Shown: positions 50,276 to 58,468 of the stretch, one piece after another | Numbering within the stretch: the stretch's first letter is position 1 | How the letters are laid out: every line of letters starts with the position of its first letter | Assembly: GCA_964496495.1 (NCBI GenBank) | Contig: CAZBZU010000009.1 | Span: 1 to 64,000, forward strand | Reading direction: 5' to 3' | DNA: 64,000 bases | Origin: JASBRS01 sp964496495 | Lineage (GTDB): Bacteria; Deinococcota; Deinococci; Deinococcales; Trueperaceae | Program-made: the position numbers and the translations under genes | Notes under the pieces: generated by a model | The model's input: only the letters and a program-made list of their open reading frames with translations | What the model was told of the DNA's origin: nothing | Database searches by the model: none

Positions 50276-51660
50276 GTACCGTTCTCGTAGCGCTTGAGGA
50301 CCAGGCCGAAGAGCAGCACGTAGGCGAGCTGCAGACCCGACGAGATGAAGAAGGGGAGGGCGAGCAGCCCCATCCCCATGAGCCAGCCCCCCACGGCCGA
50401 TCCGGCCGCCGACGGCAGGCGGAACGACAGGGCGCTCAGGCTCCCCGCCAGCCCGCGGCGCTGGTCGCGCACCAGGCCCATGCTGAACGCCTGCCGGGCG
50501 CCGGCGGTGCCGCGGTTGAGGATCGCCCGGACGGCGTAGAGGCCGGCCGCCCAGGCATACGCCGGCATCAGGGGCATGGCGACCAGGGTGACCACGCCGA
50601 CGGTTCGCGGCATCACGATGGAGCGGGTCACGCCGACGCGGGCGCCCATCTCGCCGGTGAGCACCGACGACAGCGCGGCCAGCAGGAACGTCAGGGCGTA
50701 CACGGAGCCGATCGCGCCGGGCCCGGCCCCGAAGCGCACGGCGAACCAGTAGGGGAGCAGGGGACCGATGAGGCCGATGCCGACGGCGTTGACGGAGTTG
50801 ATGGTGGTCCACAACGTCAGCGCAACGTTCTCGCGCCGCTGCACGCCGGCGGGCGCGCTCGCCTGCGCGCGCGCCCTTCCCGCGGCGCTGCGGCGCCGCT
50901 CGCTGGACGCCGGCCGGCCGCGGTCGGCGCCCGCCGCACCGGAGATGGCACCGGTGGGACCGAGTGCGGCGTCGGCCGCCGGGCCGCCGGGCGAGGCCGC
51001 GCCACTCGCGAGCCGTTGCGACTCGGGGAGGACCGGGGCCCCGTCCGCCTCCTCGTCCGCGTCCTGCGCGCCGGGCCGCGGCGACTCCCGCAGTCGAGCG
51101 ATGATCACCGTGGAGAGCAGCGCGATGACGAAGTTGAGGACGAACAGCGGCTCGTACGCCGAGGGCCCGGGCAGCAGCCTCGCGAAGAGCGGAACGGCCG
51201 AGCCGAAGATCGTGCCGAGCCCCATGCCGAAGAAGCCCACGCCGGCGTTGAGGCTGAACACCTGACTGCGCGCCCGCTGGCCCACGCGCGCGGCCAGCCA
51301 GGCTTGCTCGACCGGCGCGAACGGCCCGGCCGACCCGTTGGCGCCGCGACCGTAGCTGAGCAGCAAGGCGGCCAGCACCAGCACCCACGAGTGAGGGGAC
51401 AGCACGACGGCCAGCGCGCCGACGGCCAGGGCGAGCTGGTAGCCCATCAGGAACGGGCGCCGGCCGAAGCGATCGCTCAGCATGCCGCCGGCGAGGAGCA
51501 GCGCCGCCCCGACGAAGCCGGACGCTCCCAGGAGCAGGCCGATGCCCGTCGCGCCCCAGCCCAGCGCCTTGAGGTAGAGCACGAAGTCCACGACCAGCGC
51601 GCCCTGCGCCATGCTGCGAAGGAAGCGCGCCCAGATGAGGCCGCGCGCCACGGCGTCCAC
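50272..51660 (-). CDS. MFS transporter
   Basis: 462 aa with 12 helices. SDRFGRRPFLMGYQ is the MFS loop 2-3 motif; PFAPVEQAWLAARVGQRARS and MGLVRDQRRGLAGSLSALSF match the second-half repeats. A long low-complexity central loop of about 80 residues (Ala/Gly/Arg/Pro) separates the two halves. The start is GTG 51660; no strong ribosome site is seen. The promoter probably lies at 51798-51826, leaving a leader of about 130 nt with a strong hairpin. Substrate unknown. Confidence 0.88.
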   Translation of the reverse strand: MDAVARGLIWARFLRSMAQGALVVDFVLYLKALGWGATGIGLLLGASGFVGAALLLAGGMLSDRFGRRPFLMGYQLALAVGALAVVLSPHSWVLVLAALLLSYGRGANGSAGPFAPVEQAWLAARVGQRARSQVFSLNAGVGFFGMGLGTIFGSAVPLFARLLPGPSAYEPLFVLNFVIALLSTVIIARLRESPRPGAQDADEEADGAPVLPESQRLASGAASPGGPAADAALGPTGAISGAAGADRGRPASSERRRSAAGRARAQASAPAGVQRRENVALTLWTTINSVNAVGIGLIGPLLPYWFAVRFGAGPGAIGSVYALTFLLAALSSVLTGEMGARVGVTRSIVMPRTVGVVTLVAMPLMPAYAWAAGLYAVRAILNRGTAGARQAFSMGLVRDQRRGLAGSLSALSFRLPSAAGSAVGGWLMGMGLLALPFFISSGLQLAYVLLFGLVLKRYENGT

Positions 51661-51686
51661 TTGACGCCAGCCGCGAGGGGTGAAGG

Positions 51687-51710
51687 GCGGCGCGCCGGCT
51701 TGCGCGCCGC
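51687..51710 (-). promoter_or_regulatory. Leader hairpin before the MFS gene
   Basis: GCGGCGCGC (51687-51695), CGGCTT loop, GCGCGCCGC (51702-51710). It lies 27 nt before the GTG start, in the leader expected from the promoter at 51798, and may also act as terminator of the WYL gene that ends at 51892. Confidence 0.45.
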
Positions 51711-51797
51711 TCGCAGGATCGGTTGGGTGGGATGGTGACCTCGTGACGTGCGCTCCTTCAAGCGGGCCGACGTGACCGGGCTCGCGAGAAACGTTCC

Positions 51798-51826
51798 ATT
51801 GTAAACGATGTTGCGGGCGGTGCCGT
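51798..51826 (-). promoter_or_regulatory. Possible promoter for the MFS gene
   Basis: In the only AT-rich patch of this gap the minus strand has TACAAT (51803 to 51798) with ACGGCA 17 bp upstream (51826 to 51821). The -10 is good and the -35 weak. Confidence 0.45.
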
Positions 51827-51891
51827 GTCTGCTAGGGACGACCGTTGCCCGGTCCGGCCGGCGACCGACCTGCGCGCGCCGTCGACCGTGA

Positions 51892-52866
51892 CTACTGGTG
51901 GGGCTCCGGCGGGCCCGCCGCCGCGCGCAGGCGCTCGGCGAGCTCGGCCACCGCCGCTCGCAGCTCGGGTCCGCCGATGACCCTGAAGGGGAACGGCATG
52001 GCGGACAGCCACTCGCCCGCCACCATCGCGGGGTTGTTGGTCGTGCCCCGCAACACGCAGCCCCGGCCGTCGGCCACCAGCCGGCCCATGGGCGCGGCGA
52101 TGTACGGCGCGACGTCCTGGTACGGAGCGTCGAAGGCCACGTGCGTCTCGAGCGGCCAGCCCCGGCCCAGGTGGTCCTCCAGGAAGGCGACCGGGTCCAG
52201 GTCGGCGGGTGGCTCCACCACGACATCGAGCTCCGTGACGGCGGCGATGCGGTCGACGCGGTAGGTCCGCGTGGCGCCGGCGTAGCGCGAGAAGCCGAGG
52301 AGGTACCAGCGCCCTCGCCGCACCACCACCGCCCACGGGTCGACCTCGATGTCCCGCAGCGACCCCGAGGCGCTCCGGTACGAGATCCGGACGCGCCGCT
52401 GGGAAGCGATCGCGGCCACCACCGCGCTGGTGACGGCCGGGTCGGGTCTGGCCGCGCCAGGGTCGGCGGCCGCCAGGGCGTGGCTGCGCATGCGCTCGGC
52501 CTGGCGGCCGATGGAGCCTGGCAAGGAGCGGATGAGCTTGCCCAGCGCGGCGCCCGCCGGGTCGGTCGCGTCCGCCGCTGCATGATGCCCGTCGAGCACG
52601 GCCATCACCAGGCTCAGGGCCTCGCCCGCAGTGAACTGGATGGGCGGTTGCCTGGCGCCACGCCCGAGCCGGTAGCCGCCATGGCGCCCGGGCGACGAGT
52701 CCACGGGGATGCCGGCCTCGCGCAGGATCTGGATGTAGCGGCGGACCGCGCGGTCGCTCACGCCGAGCGACATCGCCAGCGCATCGGCCGAGATCCCTGG
52801 CCGCAGCTGCAGCAGCTCGAGCGTGCGGAGGGCCTTGGCGGTGGGGCTGGCCTCGGGAAGTGCCAT
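51892..52866 (-). CDS. WYL-domain transcriptional regulator (DeoR/YafY-type HTH)
   Basis: 324 aa. N-terminal HTH: ALRTLELLQLRPGISADALA, MSLGVSDRAVRRYIQILREA; then a linker and a WYL domain with the signature RRGRWYLLGFSRYAGATRTY and YRVDRIAAV (about residues 183-210); the C-terminal WCX extension contains LETHVAFDAPYQDVAPYI. WYL domains bind nucleic acid or nucleotide ligands and switch the HTH. ATG 52866 has TAGACT seven bases upstream. Divergent from an alpha/beta hydrolase gene 62 bp away, its likely target. Confidence 0.92.
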   Translation of the reverse strand: MALPEASPTAKALRTLELLQLRPGISADALAMSLGVSDRAVRRYIQILREAGIPVDSSPGRHGGYRLGRGARQPPIQFTAGEALSLVMAVLDGHHAAADATDPAGAALGKLIRSLPGSIGRQAERMRSHALAAADPGAARPDPAVTSAVVAAIASQRRVRISYRSASGSLRDIEVDPWAVVVRRGRWYLLGFSRYAGATRTYRVDRIAAVTELDVVVEPPADLDPVAFLEDHLGRGWPLETHVAFDAPYQDVAPYIAAPMGRLVADGRGCVLRGTTNNPAMVAGEWLSAMPFPFRVIGGPELRAAVAELAERLRAAAGPPEPHQ

Positions 52867-52928
52867 GCCTCTCAGTCTAGCCGCTATGCGGAAGTAGAAC
52901 GTCCGGGATCTTCGCTAGAATCCCCGGC
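52867..52928. promoter_or_regulatory. Pair of divergent leaderless-type promoters
   Basis: Minus strand: TAGACT (52879 to 52874), 7 nt, ATG 52866. Plus strand: TAGAAT (52916-52921), 7 nt, ATG 52929. Neither has a good -35. Both fit the TAnnnT-N7-start pattern of leaderless mRNAs. Confidence 0.65.
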
Positions 52929-53612
52929 ATGGACATCCTGCTCATAGCCGGCCTGTGGTTGAAACGCAACGTCTGGAGCGGCACCGTCGATGCCCTGGAG
53001 CGCCTCGGCCATTCGCCGCGCGCCGTGGCCCTCCCGGGCGCCGACGACGGCTCCAGCGCCGCCACCCTCGACGATCAGGTCGCGGCGGTGGTCGCCGAGA
53101 TCGACGGGGCCAGCCGCCCGATGGTGGTGGGCCACTCGGCGGCCTGCACGCTGGCGTGGATCGCGGCGGACCGCAGGCCGAGTGCGATCGCGTCGGTGGC
53201 CTTGATCGGAGGGTTCCCTGGCGGTGAGGATCGGGCGTACGCGGACTTCTTCCCCATCGTCGACGGCGTCATGCCGTTCCCCGGTTGGGAGCCCTTCGAG
53301 GGCGCCGATGCCGCCGACCTGGACGGGCCGGCTCGCGAGCGGTTCGCTTCGGAGGCCGTCCCCGTGCCGGGCGCCGTCGCGCGTGGCCGGGTCGACCTGC
53401 ACGACGAGCGCCGCTTCGACGTGCCCGTCGAGGTGATCTGCCCCGAGTTCACGCCGGAGCAGGCGAAGGCGTGGGTGAATGCCGGCGACGTTCCGGAGCT
53501 GGCCAGCGCCAGGCACGTCTCGTACGTCGACATCGCTACCGGCCACTGGCCGATGATCACGCAGCCAGAGGCGCTGGCCAGCGTCCTCGATGCGGCCGCC
53601 AGGAAGGTCTGA
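52929..53612 (+). CDS. Alpha/beta-fold hydrolase
   Basis: 227 aa. MDILLIAGLWLKRNVWSGTV gives the oxyanion strand; the nucleophile elbow is VVGHSAACTLAW (GHSAA), and the C-terminal GHWPMITQPEALA contains the catalytic His. Sequence style is that of small esterase/haloperoxidase-like hydrolases. Divergent from the WYL regulator and 6 bp upstream of the GNAT gene, so the last two are probably co-transcribed. Substrate unknown. Confidence 0.88.
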   Translation: MDILLIAGLWLKRNVWSGTVDALERLGHSPRAVALPGADDGSSAATLDDQVAAVVAEIDGASRPMVVGHSAACTLAWIAADRRPSAIASVALIGGFPGGEDRAYADFFPIVDGVMPFPGWEPFEGADAADLDGPARERFASEAVPVPGAVARGRVDLHDERRFDVPVEVICPEFTPEQAKAWVNAGDVPELASARHVSYVDIATGHWPMITQPEALASVLDAAARKV

Positions 53613-53618
53613 GGCGCC

Positions 53619-54185
53619 ATGGGCTACACCGTGGCCGAGCTGAGCCCCGCCACCTGGGACGCCTTTGCGGAGCTCGTCGAGCGCAACAACGGCATCTTCG
53701 GCGGCTGCTGGTGCATCGGCTTCCACCTCACCTCGCGGCATCAGTACGACGACCACCGCGCCGCCAAGGAGGAGCTGGTGAGGACCGACCGGGCGCACGC
53801 GGCGCTGGTCTTCGACCAGGACGGCCTGGCCCAGGGGTGGTGCCAGTACGGCAGCCCGGAGGAGCTCCCCGGCATCAAGCACCGCCGCAGGTACGACCAG
53901 GATCCTCCGCCGCTCCCGGACTGGCGCATCACCTGCTTCTGGGTGGACAAGAAGCACCGCGGGCAGGGGATCGCGCGGGCCGCACTGGGCGGCGCGCTGG
54001 AGCAGATCGCCAGGCGTGGCGGCGGGCTGGTGGAGGCGATCTCCGAGGTGACGGTGGGCAGGAACGCCCAGGGGCGGTTCCTCTTCAGCGCGACCGTCGA
54101 GCTGTTCGAGGACCACGGCTTCACGCGCGTGCGGCAGGTCGGCAAGCACGCCTGGATCGTGAGCCGGAGGCTCGAGCCGGCCTGA
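53619..54185 (+). CDS. GNAT-family N-acetyltransferase
   Basis: 188 aa. The acetyl-CoA pyrophosphate loop is KKHRGQGIARAALGGAL (about residues 109-125, R-x-x-G-x-G/A); ITCFWVDKKHRG precedes it on beta-4. The N-terminus has an aromatic/cysteine-rich stretch, GGCWCIGFHL, typical of a subgroup of uncharacterised GNATs with YDDHRAAKEEL. ATG 53619 starts 6 bp after the hydrolase stop. Acceptor unknown. Confidence 0.9.
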   Translation: MGYTVAELSPATWDAFAELVERNNGIFGGCWCIGFHLTSRHQYDDHRAAKEELVRTDRAHAALVFDQDGLAQGWCQYGSPEELPGIKHRRRYDQDPPPLPDWRITCFWVDKKHRGQGIARAALGGALEQIARRGGGLVEAISEVTVGRNAQGRFLFSATVELFEDHGFTRVRQVGKHAWIVSRRLEPA

Positions 54186-54281
54186 GGGCGCCCGCTCGAT
54201 TCCGGCACAAGCGCGACGGCGTCGGACCGAGACGGCGGCTGGAAGCCGAGCATGGCGGTGGCCGGAGCCTCTTCCGCGTGC

Positions 54282-55535
54282 TCAAGCTTCCTCGCTTGCG
54301 CTCGCGGGGCCGCCGTCCTGCCGCCCCGCGCTTCTCAGCGTCTTCGAGTACAGGCCGGCGACCCCCACGGCCGTGCACGCCAACCCGGACATCGCGATGA
54401 GGGCCGTGGACGGCAGGAAGGTCAGCATCGCGCCGCCCAGGGCGATGCCCAGCGGGGCGCCACTGATCAGCAGCGTCGAGCGCGCGCCGAACACCCGCCC
54501 GAGCTGACCGCGCGGAACGCGTCGTTGCAGGAGCGTTGTCTCCAACGGCGTGTACGGCCCCCAAACAAGACCCCCGAGGGCGAGGAACGCGGCGGCCCAA
54601 CCGATCTGACGGATGCCGACGAGCGGGAGCAGGCTCACGCCCCACAACGCCGCGATTGCCGGCAATGCCCGCCCGACGGGCACGCGCCGCGACAGGAATC
54701 GGCTGAGCGATGTACCGACCAGCATCCCCACACCGAGTGCTGTCCACAGCAGCCCGAACCCCTGCGGGCCGGCCTCGAGCACGCGGGCGCTGTACGCCGG
54801 CATCGCCGCCTCCAACGGGCCGTACGAGAAGAAGAAGACCAGCGATAGCAGCGTCGTCGCCCGGACGATGCGGGAGCTCCACAGTTGCCGCCATCCGAAC
54901 CGCTCTGCCAGCGATGAGGACGGCGGCATGGCCGATCTTGGGAGTCTGGGCAGTGACGCGGACACCGCCGCCATGAGCACGAAGGAGGCTGCGTCGACGA
55001 GCAACACGACCGGTCCGCCGACCACGGCGATCAGCGCGCCCGCCAGTGCGGGCCCCACGACCACCGCGAGGCTGGCGGCCAGTGACACCAGCGTGTTCGC
55101 GGTATCCAGCTCCTCGTCACCAACGAGCTCCGGCAGCATCACGCGGCCACCAACGCGCGTCGCGGGCTCGAGTGCGCCGGCCGCCGCCGCCAACCCGATG
55201 ATCAGCCACAGCGGCAGCGCTTCCCACGCATACAGGGTCGGGAAGGCCACGAACACGACGGCGCGGAGCACGTTGTCAGCGGTCATTACCAGCCGCGGCT
55301 GCAAGCGGTCTGCCAGCGAACCCAGAAATGCGCCCGTTGCCACGGCAGGGAGCTCCAACGCCAGCAGGACGCCGGCCGCCGCCGAGGCCGACCCCGAGAC
55401 TTGCAGCACGAACCAGGGCAAGGCCACCCACGCCATGACGTCCCCCACCTCGGAAACCAGGCCGGCAGCCCAGAGGCGCCCGAACGCCGATCGGCGGAAC
55501 GCGAGCCCCAACCCGGCAACCTTCACGTCCGGCAT
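54282..55535 (-). CDS. MFS transporter (MFS_3/enterobactin-exporter-like)
   Basis: 417 aa, 12 helices. FRRSAFGRLWAAGLVSEVGD is the typical start of the MFS_3 (EntS/MdtH-like) group, with FLGSLADRLQPRLVMTADNV as the loop 2-3 motif, PATRVGGRVMLPELVGDEEL, and QRRVPRGQLGRVFGARSTLL in the C-half. ATG 55535 has TAGGCT seven bases upstream and may be leaderless; the open frame before it is not protein-like. Probable drug or siderophore exporter. Divergent from the HGS-motif protein gene. Confidence 0.9.
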   Translation of the reverse strand: MPDVKVAGLGLAFRRSAFGRLWAAGLVSEVGDVMAWVALPWFVLQVSGSASAAAGVLLALELPAVATGAFLGSLADRLQPRLVMTADNVLRAVVFVAFPTLYAWEALPLWLIIGLAAAAGALEPATRVGGRVMLPELVGDEELDTANTLVSLAASLAVVVGPALAGALIAVVGGPVVLLVDAASFVLMAAVSASLPRLPRSAMPPSSSLAERFGWRQLWSSRIVRATTLLSLVFFFSYGPLEAAMPAYSARVLEAGPQGFGLLWTALGVGMLVGTSLSRFLSRRVPVGRALPAIAALWGVSLLPLVGIRQIGWAAAFLALGGLVWGPYTPLETTLLQRRVPRGQLGRVFGARSTLLISGAPLGIALGGAMLTFLPSTALIAMSGLACTAVGVAGLYSKTLRSAGRQDGGPASASEEA

Positions 55536-55693
55536 GGCGTCCAGCCTACGGCAAGCCGCCCGCCTGCGCGGCACCGCCCCGGGCCGGAGGCGCTGCGCGA
55601 CGATCATCGAGACCGGGTCGGTCGGGCAAGACCTTCTGGTACACGGTCTGTGCGCGTCGGATTGGACTCGGACGCTGCTATGGTGGCACGCGA

Positions 55694-56404
55694 ATGACGG
55701 ATGAGCGCGTGGAGGGCTGGGGTCTTCCCTCATACTGGCTGCCCCGGCCTCGGCCGACGGGTTGGGGGGTGCTCGAGGGGAGACTCCGTCGCTTCACCGA
55801 GGGCAACGTGGTCAACGGCGCCGGCGGCTGGCTGCCGGCGCCGCTTCCTTGTCCCGCATGGGCATACCTGACCTGGCTCGGCGAGGAGGCCGGGTTGATG
55901 CTCCACGGGAGTCGCGATCCGGCGATCGATGTGTTCGTGCCGAGGACTCCCAGCGACCATTCGCCGGACACGTTCAGCAAGCAGCGCGCGGTCTTCGCCA
56001 CCACCGATGGCATCTGGGCGATCTTCTACGCGATCCTCGAGCGGAGCTCGGGACGCTTCGGCTTCCTGAACGCCGCCCTGCGGTTCGGCGCCGGCGACGG
56101 CCGCTGGTCGCCTACGCACTACTACTTCTCGCTGTCGCACTCGGCTCCTGCCGAGCCCTGGGGCAGCGGCGCCGTCTACCTCCTCCCGCGAGACGGGTTC
56201 CGGCAGCAGCCACCCGGGCGCATCGGCGACAGGCCCGTGCTCGAGCCGCACTTCGCGCGCCAGGCGCCAGTGCGCCCGCTCGCCAAGCTGCGTGTGGGCC
56301 CGCGGGACTTCCCCTTCCTGGGCCACGTCGCTCGCCACGATCGCGAGCGCGTCGATGCGTGCTCGCTGGACGACCCCTACGGGTTTCCGTGGCGGGAGTC
56401 GTGA
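55694..56404 (+). CDS. Uncharacterised HGS-motif protein (possible ADP-ribosyltransferase-like fold)
   Basis: 236-aa soluble protein. The central part reads EAGLMLHGSRDPAIDVFVPR, then QRAVFATTDGIWAIFYAILE. The HGS followed about 35 residues later by vFAT-x-D and an aromatic helix resembles the start of ART-fold enzymes (HGT ... aT), but the third ART element is not clear, so this is only a hint. The C-terminus contains PLAKLRVGPRDFPFLGHV. A TATGGT with TGC before it (extended -10) lies 9 nt upstream. It overlaps the APH-like kinase gene by GTGA, so the two are expressed together. Confidence 0.75.
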   Translation: MTDERVEGWGLPSYWLPRPRPTGWGVLEGRLRRFTEGNVVNGAGGWLPAPLPCPAWAYLTWLGEEAGLMLHGSRDPAIDVFVPRTPSDHSPDTFSKQRAVFATTDGIWAIFYAILERSSGRFGFLNAALRFGAGDGRWSPTHYYFSLSHSAPAEPWGSGAVYLLPRDGFRQQPPGRIGDRPVLEPHFARQAPVRPLAKLRVGPRDFPFLGHVARHDRERVDACSLDDPYGFPWRES

Positions 56405-57279
56405 CGCGGTCGTCGGCGGAGCACGACGGCGCCGCTCGGACCGTGGCGGGGGCCCTGAGCGCATGGGGGCGCTTCCGCATCGTGCGCCGGTTGCTCGGGG
56501 GGAACCGCGCGAGCGTGTTCCTGGTCGTGCGGGATTCGGGCGCCGCGGGCATGGGGAATGACGACGGCGCGCGCTTCGTCGCCAAGACCACGGCCCGGCG
56601 TCCCGAGGCGGTGGGTTGGGCTGCTGCGGTCGCCGAGCGGGCTCGGGGGGCGGGGCTCGCCGCCTCGGGGTACCTGGCGACGCCGGACGGCCGCTGGGCG
56701 GTTGGCGGGGTCACCCTTCAGGCCTTCGTCGCGGGTCGGCCGGCCACCGTCGTTGAGCGGCGCGCGGCGCTGCCTCGCTTGCGAGCGTTCCATGACGCCA
56801 CGGTGGGCATGCGCCAGCGGCCGGGATTCGCCAGCAGCACGGCTCTCCTGCGCAGGAGGCACGGGGGCGACGTGGACCTGGACGCGATGCCGGAAGGGCT
56901 GGTGCGCCTGTGCCGGAACGCCTGGCGGCCGCTCCAGGGGCGGCCGCGAGCGGCGATCCATGGCGACCTGAACGCGGACAACGTCTTGGTCGACGGGCAT
57001 GGCAGGATCTGCCTGCTGGATTGGGACGAGTGCCGAGTGGACGCTGCGCTGTTCGACGAGGCGGCGTGGCTCGACGATGCCAACCGGAGCGCTGCTGCCG
57101 AACCTGCGGGGCCGGGCCCGGAAGCGCGGACGACGGACGCACCGGCGGCGAACGATGAGCGTGACGATGTCCGCCGCGCTCGGCTTGCCTGGGAGGTCGC
57201 CGCGTGCTGGACCCTGGAGCCGCTGCACGCTCGAAGGGTGGCGCGTGCGCTGGGCTGGCGCGGCGGCGTGGGACGATGA
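56401..57279 (+). CDS. Aminoglycoside-phosphotransferase-like kinase
   Basis: 292 aa with a protein-kinase-like fold. A nucleotide-binding N-lobe (RFRIVRRLLGGNRASVFLVV), Lys in DGARFVAKTT, the catalytic loop IHGDLNADNVLVD (HGD-x-N-x-x-N) and the metal motif ICLLDWDECR (DWD) are all present. Such APH/HSK2-type kinases phosphorylate antibiotics, choline, sugars or proteins. GTG 56401 overlaps the TGA of the HGS-motif gene. The stretch PAGPGPEARTTDAPAANDER after the DWD is a low-complexity insert. Substrate unknown; pairing with the HGS protein is the main clue. Confidence 0.85.
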   Translation: MTRSSAEHDGAARTVAGALSAWGRFRIVRRLLGGNRASVFLVVRDSGAAGMGNDDGARFVAKTTARRPEAVGWAAAVAERARGAGLAASGYLATPDGRWAVGGVTLQAFVAGRPATVVERRAALPRLRAFHDATVGMRQRPGFASSTALLRRRHGGDVDLDAMPEGLVRLCRNAWRPLQGRPRAAIHGDLNADNVLVDGHGRICLLDWDECRVDAALFDEAAWLDDANRSAAAEPAGPGPEARTTDAPAANDERDDVRRARLAWEVAACWTLEPLHARRVARALGWRGGVGR

Positions 57280-57412
57280 GCTGGTGGCAAGGCCCGATGG
57301 GGTCGCCGTCCAGGAGCACGATGGCAGTCTCGTCCGCCGCAGTGGCGTACGCGGCTCCGTGGCGCGCTGCGATCCCGGATGTGGCGCAGGGAGCTGCTGG
57401 CTCGTCGTTCAC
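57263..57412 (-). pseudogene. N-terminal remnant of a HIT-family protein
   Basis: From GTG 57412 (GGGAG seven bases upstream) the minus strand encodes MNDEPAAPCATSGIAARHGA, then DETAIVLLDGDPIGPCHQLI and VPRRR. This resembles the first 50 residues of HIT proteins (C-x-x-x-x-I ... vafLD-x-P-x-x-x-GH-x-L-vvP-x-x-H). It then runs antisense into the kinase gene and loses similarity, so the catalytic H-x-H-x-H half is missing. Confidence 0.45.
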
Positions 57413-57548
57413 GCCGGTCTCCCGCAGGTGGGCGTGGCGTAGGCCTGTCGTGAGTCATAGCTCGCTTCGATGATGTCGAAGCCCGTCCGGCGCTGTGGCG
57501 CTAGCTGAGCATGGCGGCTCCTCTCGCTCGGTTCGGCCATAATGCCGC

Positions 57549-58106
57549 ATGATCGACGACCGCTGGGGGACGCGGGAGGGGGTGGGGCTTCACTGCCTCG
57601 TCCAGCAGGGGTCTGCGGATAGGGTGCCGCTGGTGTACGTGCCCGGGAGCCTGGGGAGAGCCGAGGAGTTCCGGGCTGAGATGGGGCGTCTGGCTCCGCG
57701 CGCGACGTTGGCGGTGGACAAGCGGGGCGTGGTCGAGGGCGAGAGTGCACCGGAGGTGGGCTACGCGTTCGAGGACCGCGTGGCCGACCTCGAGGCTGTG
57801 GTGGCGGACGCGGCGTTGGGTCCTGCGTGTGTGATGGCGTTCTCGTTGGGCGTGCCGGTCGCCATCAGGTACGCGGCGCGTCATCCTGGCCTGGTGCGTG
57901 GGTTGATCCTGCTGGACCATCCTGCCCGGTACCCGGCACGTGACGGCGCCTGGCTCGAGCGAGCCATCCCGTTCGCGCGAGAGCGTGGCATCCCGGAGCT
58001 ACGGCTGGAGGTCTTCGAGGACGCTGGCCACGAGGTGTTCCGGCCGGACTACGAGCGCTTCATGCGCGTGATCGAGGGGTTCTTGCAGGACCTCGACGCC
58101 CGATGA
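57549..58106 (+). CDS. Short alpha/beta-hydrolase-fold protein, cap domain apparently deleted
   Basis: 185 aa. VPLVYVPGSLGRAEEFRAEM (oxyanion strand), TLAVDKRGVVEGESAPEVGY, nucleophile elbow VMAFSLGVPVAIRYAARHPG (S in AFSLG) and the catalytic-His region EVFEDAGHEVFRPDYERF are those of alpha/beta hydrolases, but the protein is about 70 residues shorter than usual: the cap and the strand with the catalytic Asp are missing between LLDHPARYPARDG and ERAIPFARERG. It may be an internally deleted, inactive paralogue. CATAAT five bases before ATG 57549 is a possible -10. No Shine-Dalgarno. Confidence 0.7.
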   Translation: MIDDRWGTREGVGLHCLVQQGSADRVPLVYVPGSLGRAEEFRAEMGRLAPRATLAVDKRGVVEGESAPEVGYAFEDRVADLEAVVADAALGPACVMAFSLGVPVAIRYAARHPGLVRGLILLDHPARYPARDGAWLERAIPFARERGIPELRLEVFEDAGHEVFRPDYERFMRVIEGFLQDLDAR

Positions 58107-58468
58107 GCAGCGGTGTGGACGTTCCAGCAGAATGTGCGGGTACTCCCGAATCGCGTGCTCTTCGCAGACGCCACCTCGGGGCGAACGCGGCGCACGCCCG
58201 GGCCGCCCGGCATCAGCGATGGGTCGACGGCGGCTTCTGGTCCCCGGCGCTGTGCGCCGTCCAAGTGGTGGGTACCTGCACCTGCGCACTACGCTTGCCC
58301 GCGCAACACACGCCGCCCACCAGTCCGAGTGCTAACCTGCGATACCCCCGGGGGGTGTCTCTGCCGCTGGCGACACGACCCCGGCGGGGGACATGCCCAT
58401 CATGGGTGCAAGGCAGTGGAGAGGCGGCGCGGGCCGCCGGCGAGGGGGAAGACCGAGGAGGAGCGAGC
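58107..58468. other. Intergenic region upstream of the DUF302 gene
   Basis: 362 bp without a credible gene. Its main feature is the G/C palindrome at 58342-58358. TAACCT at 58333-58338, preceded by TGC, may be an extended -10 just upstream of it. Confidence 0.5.
58342..58358 (+). promoter_or_regulatory. CsoR/FrmR-like palindromic operator
   Basis: ATACCCCCGGGGGGTGT, in which ACCCCC and GGGGGT are perfect arms. CsoR-family (Cu(I)-sensing) operators have the form TACCC-C/G tract-GGGTA. It lies just downstream of a possible -10 and 111 bp before the DUF302 gene. No CsoR gene is in the window. Confidence 0.55.
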
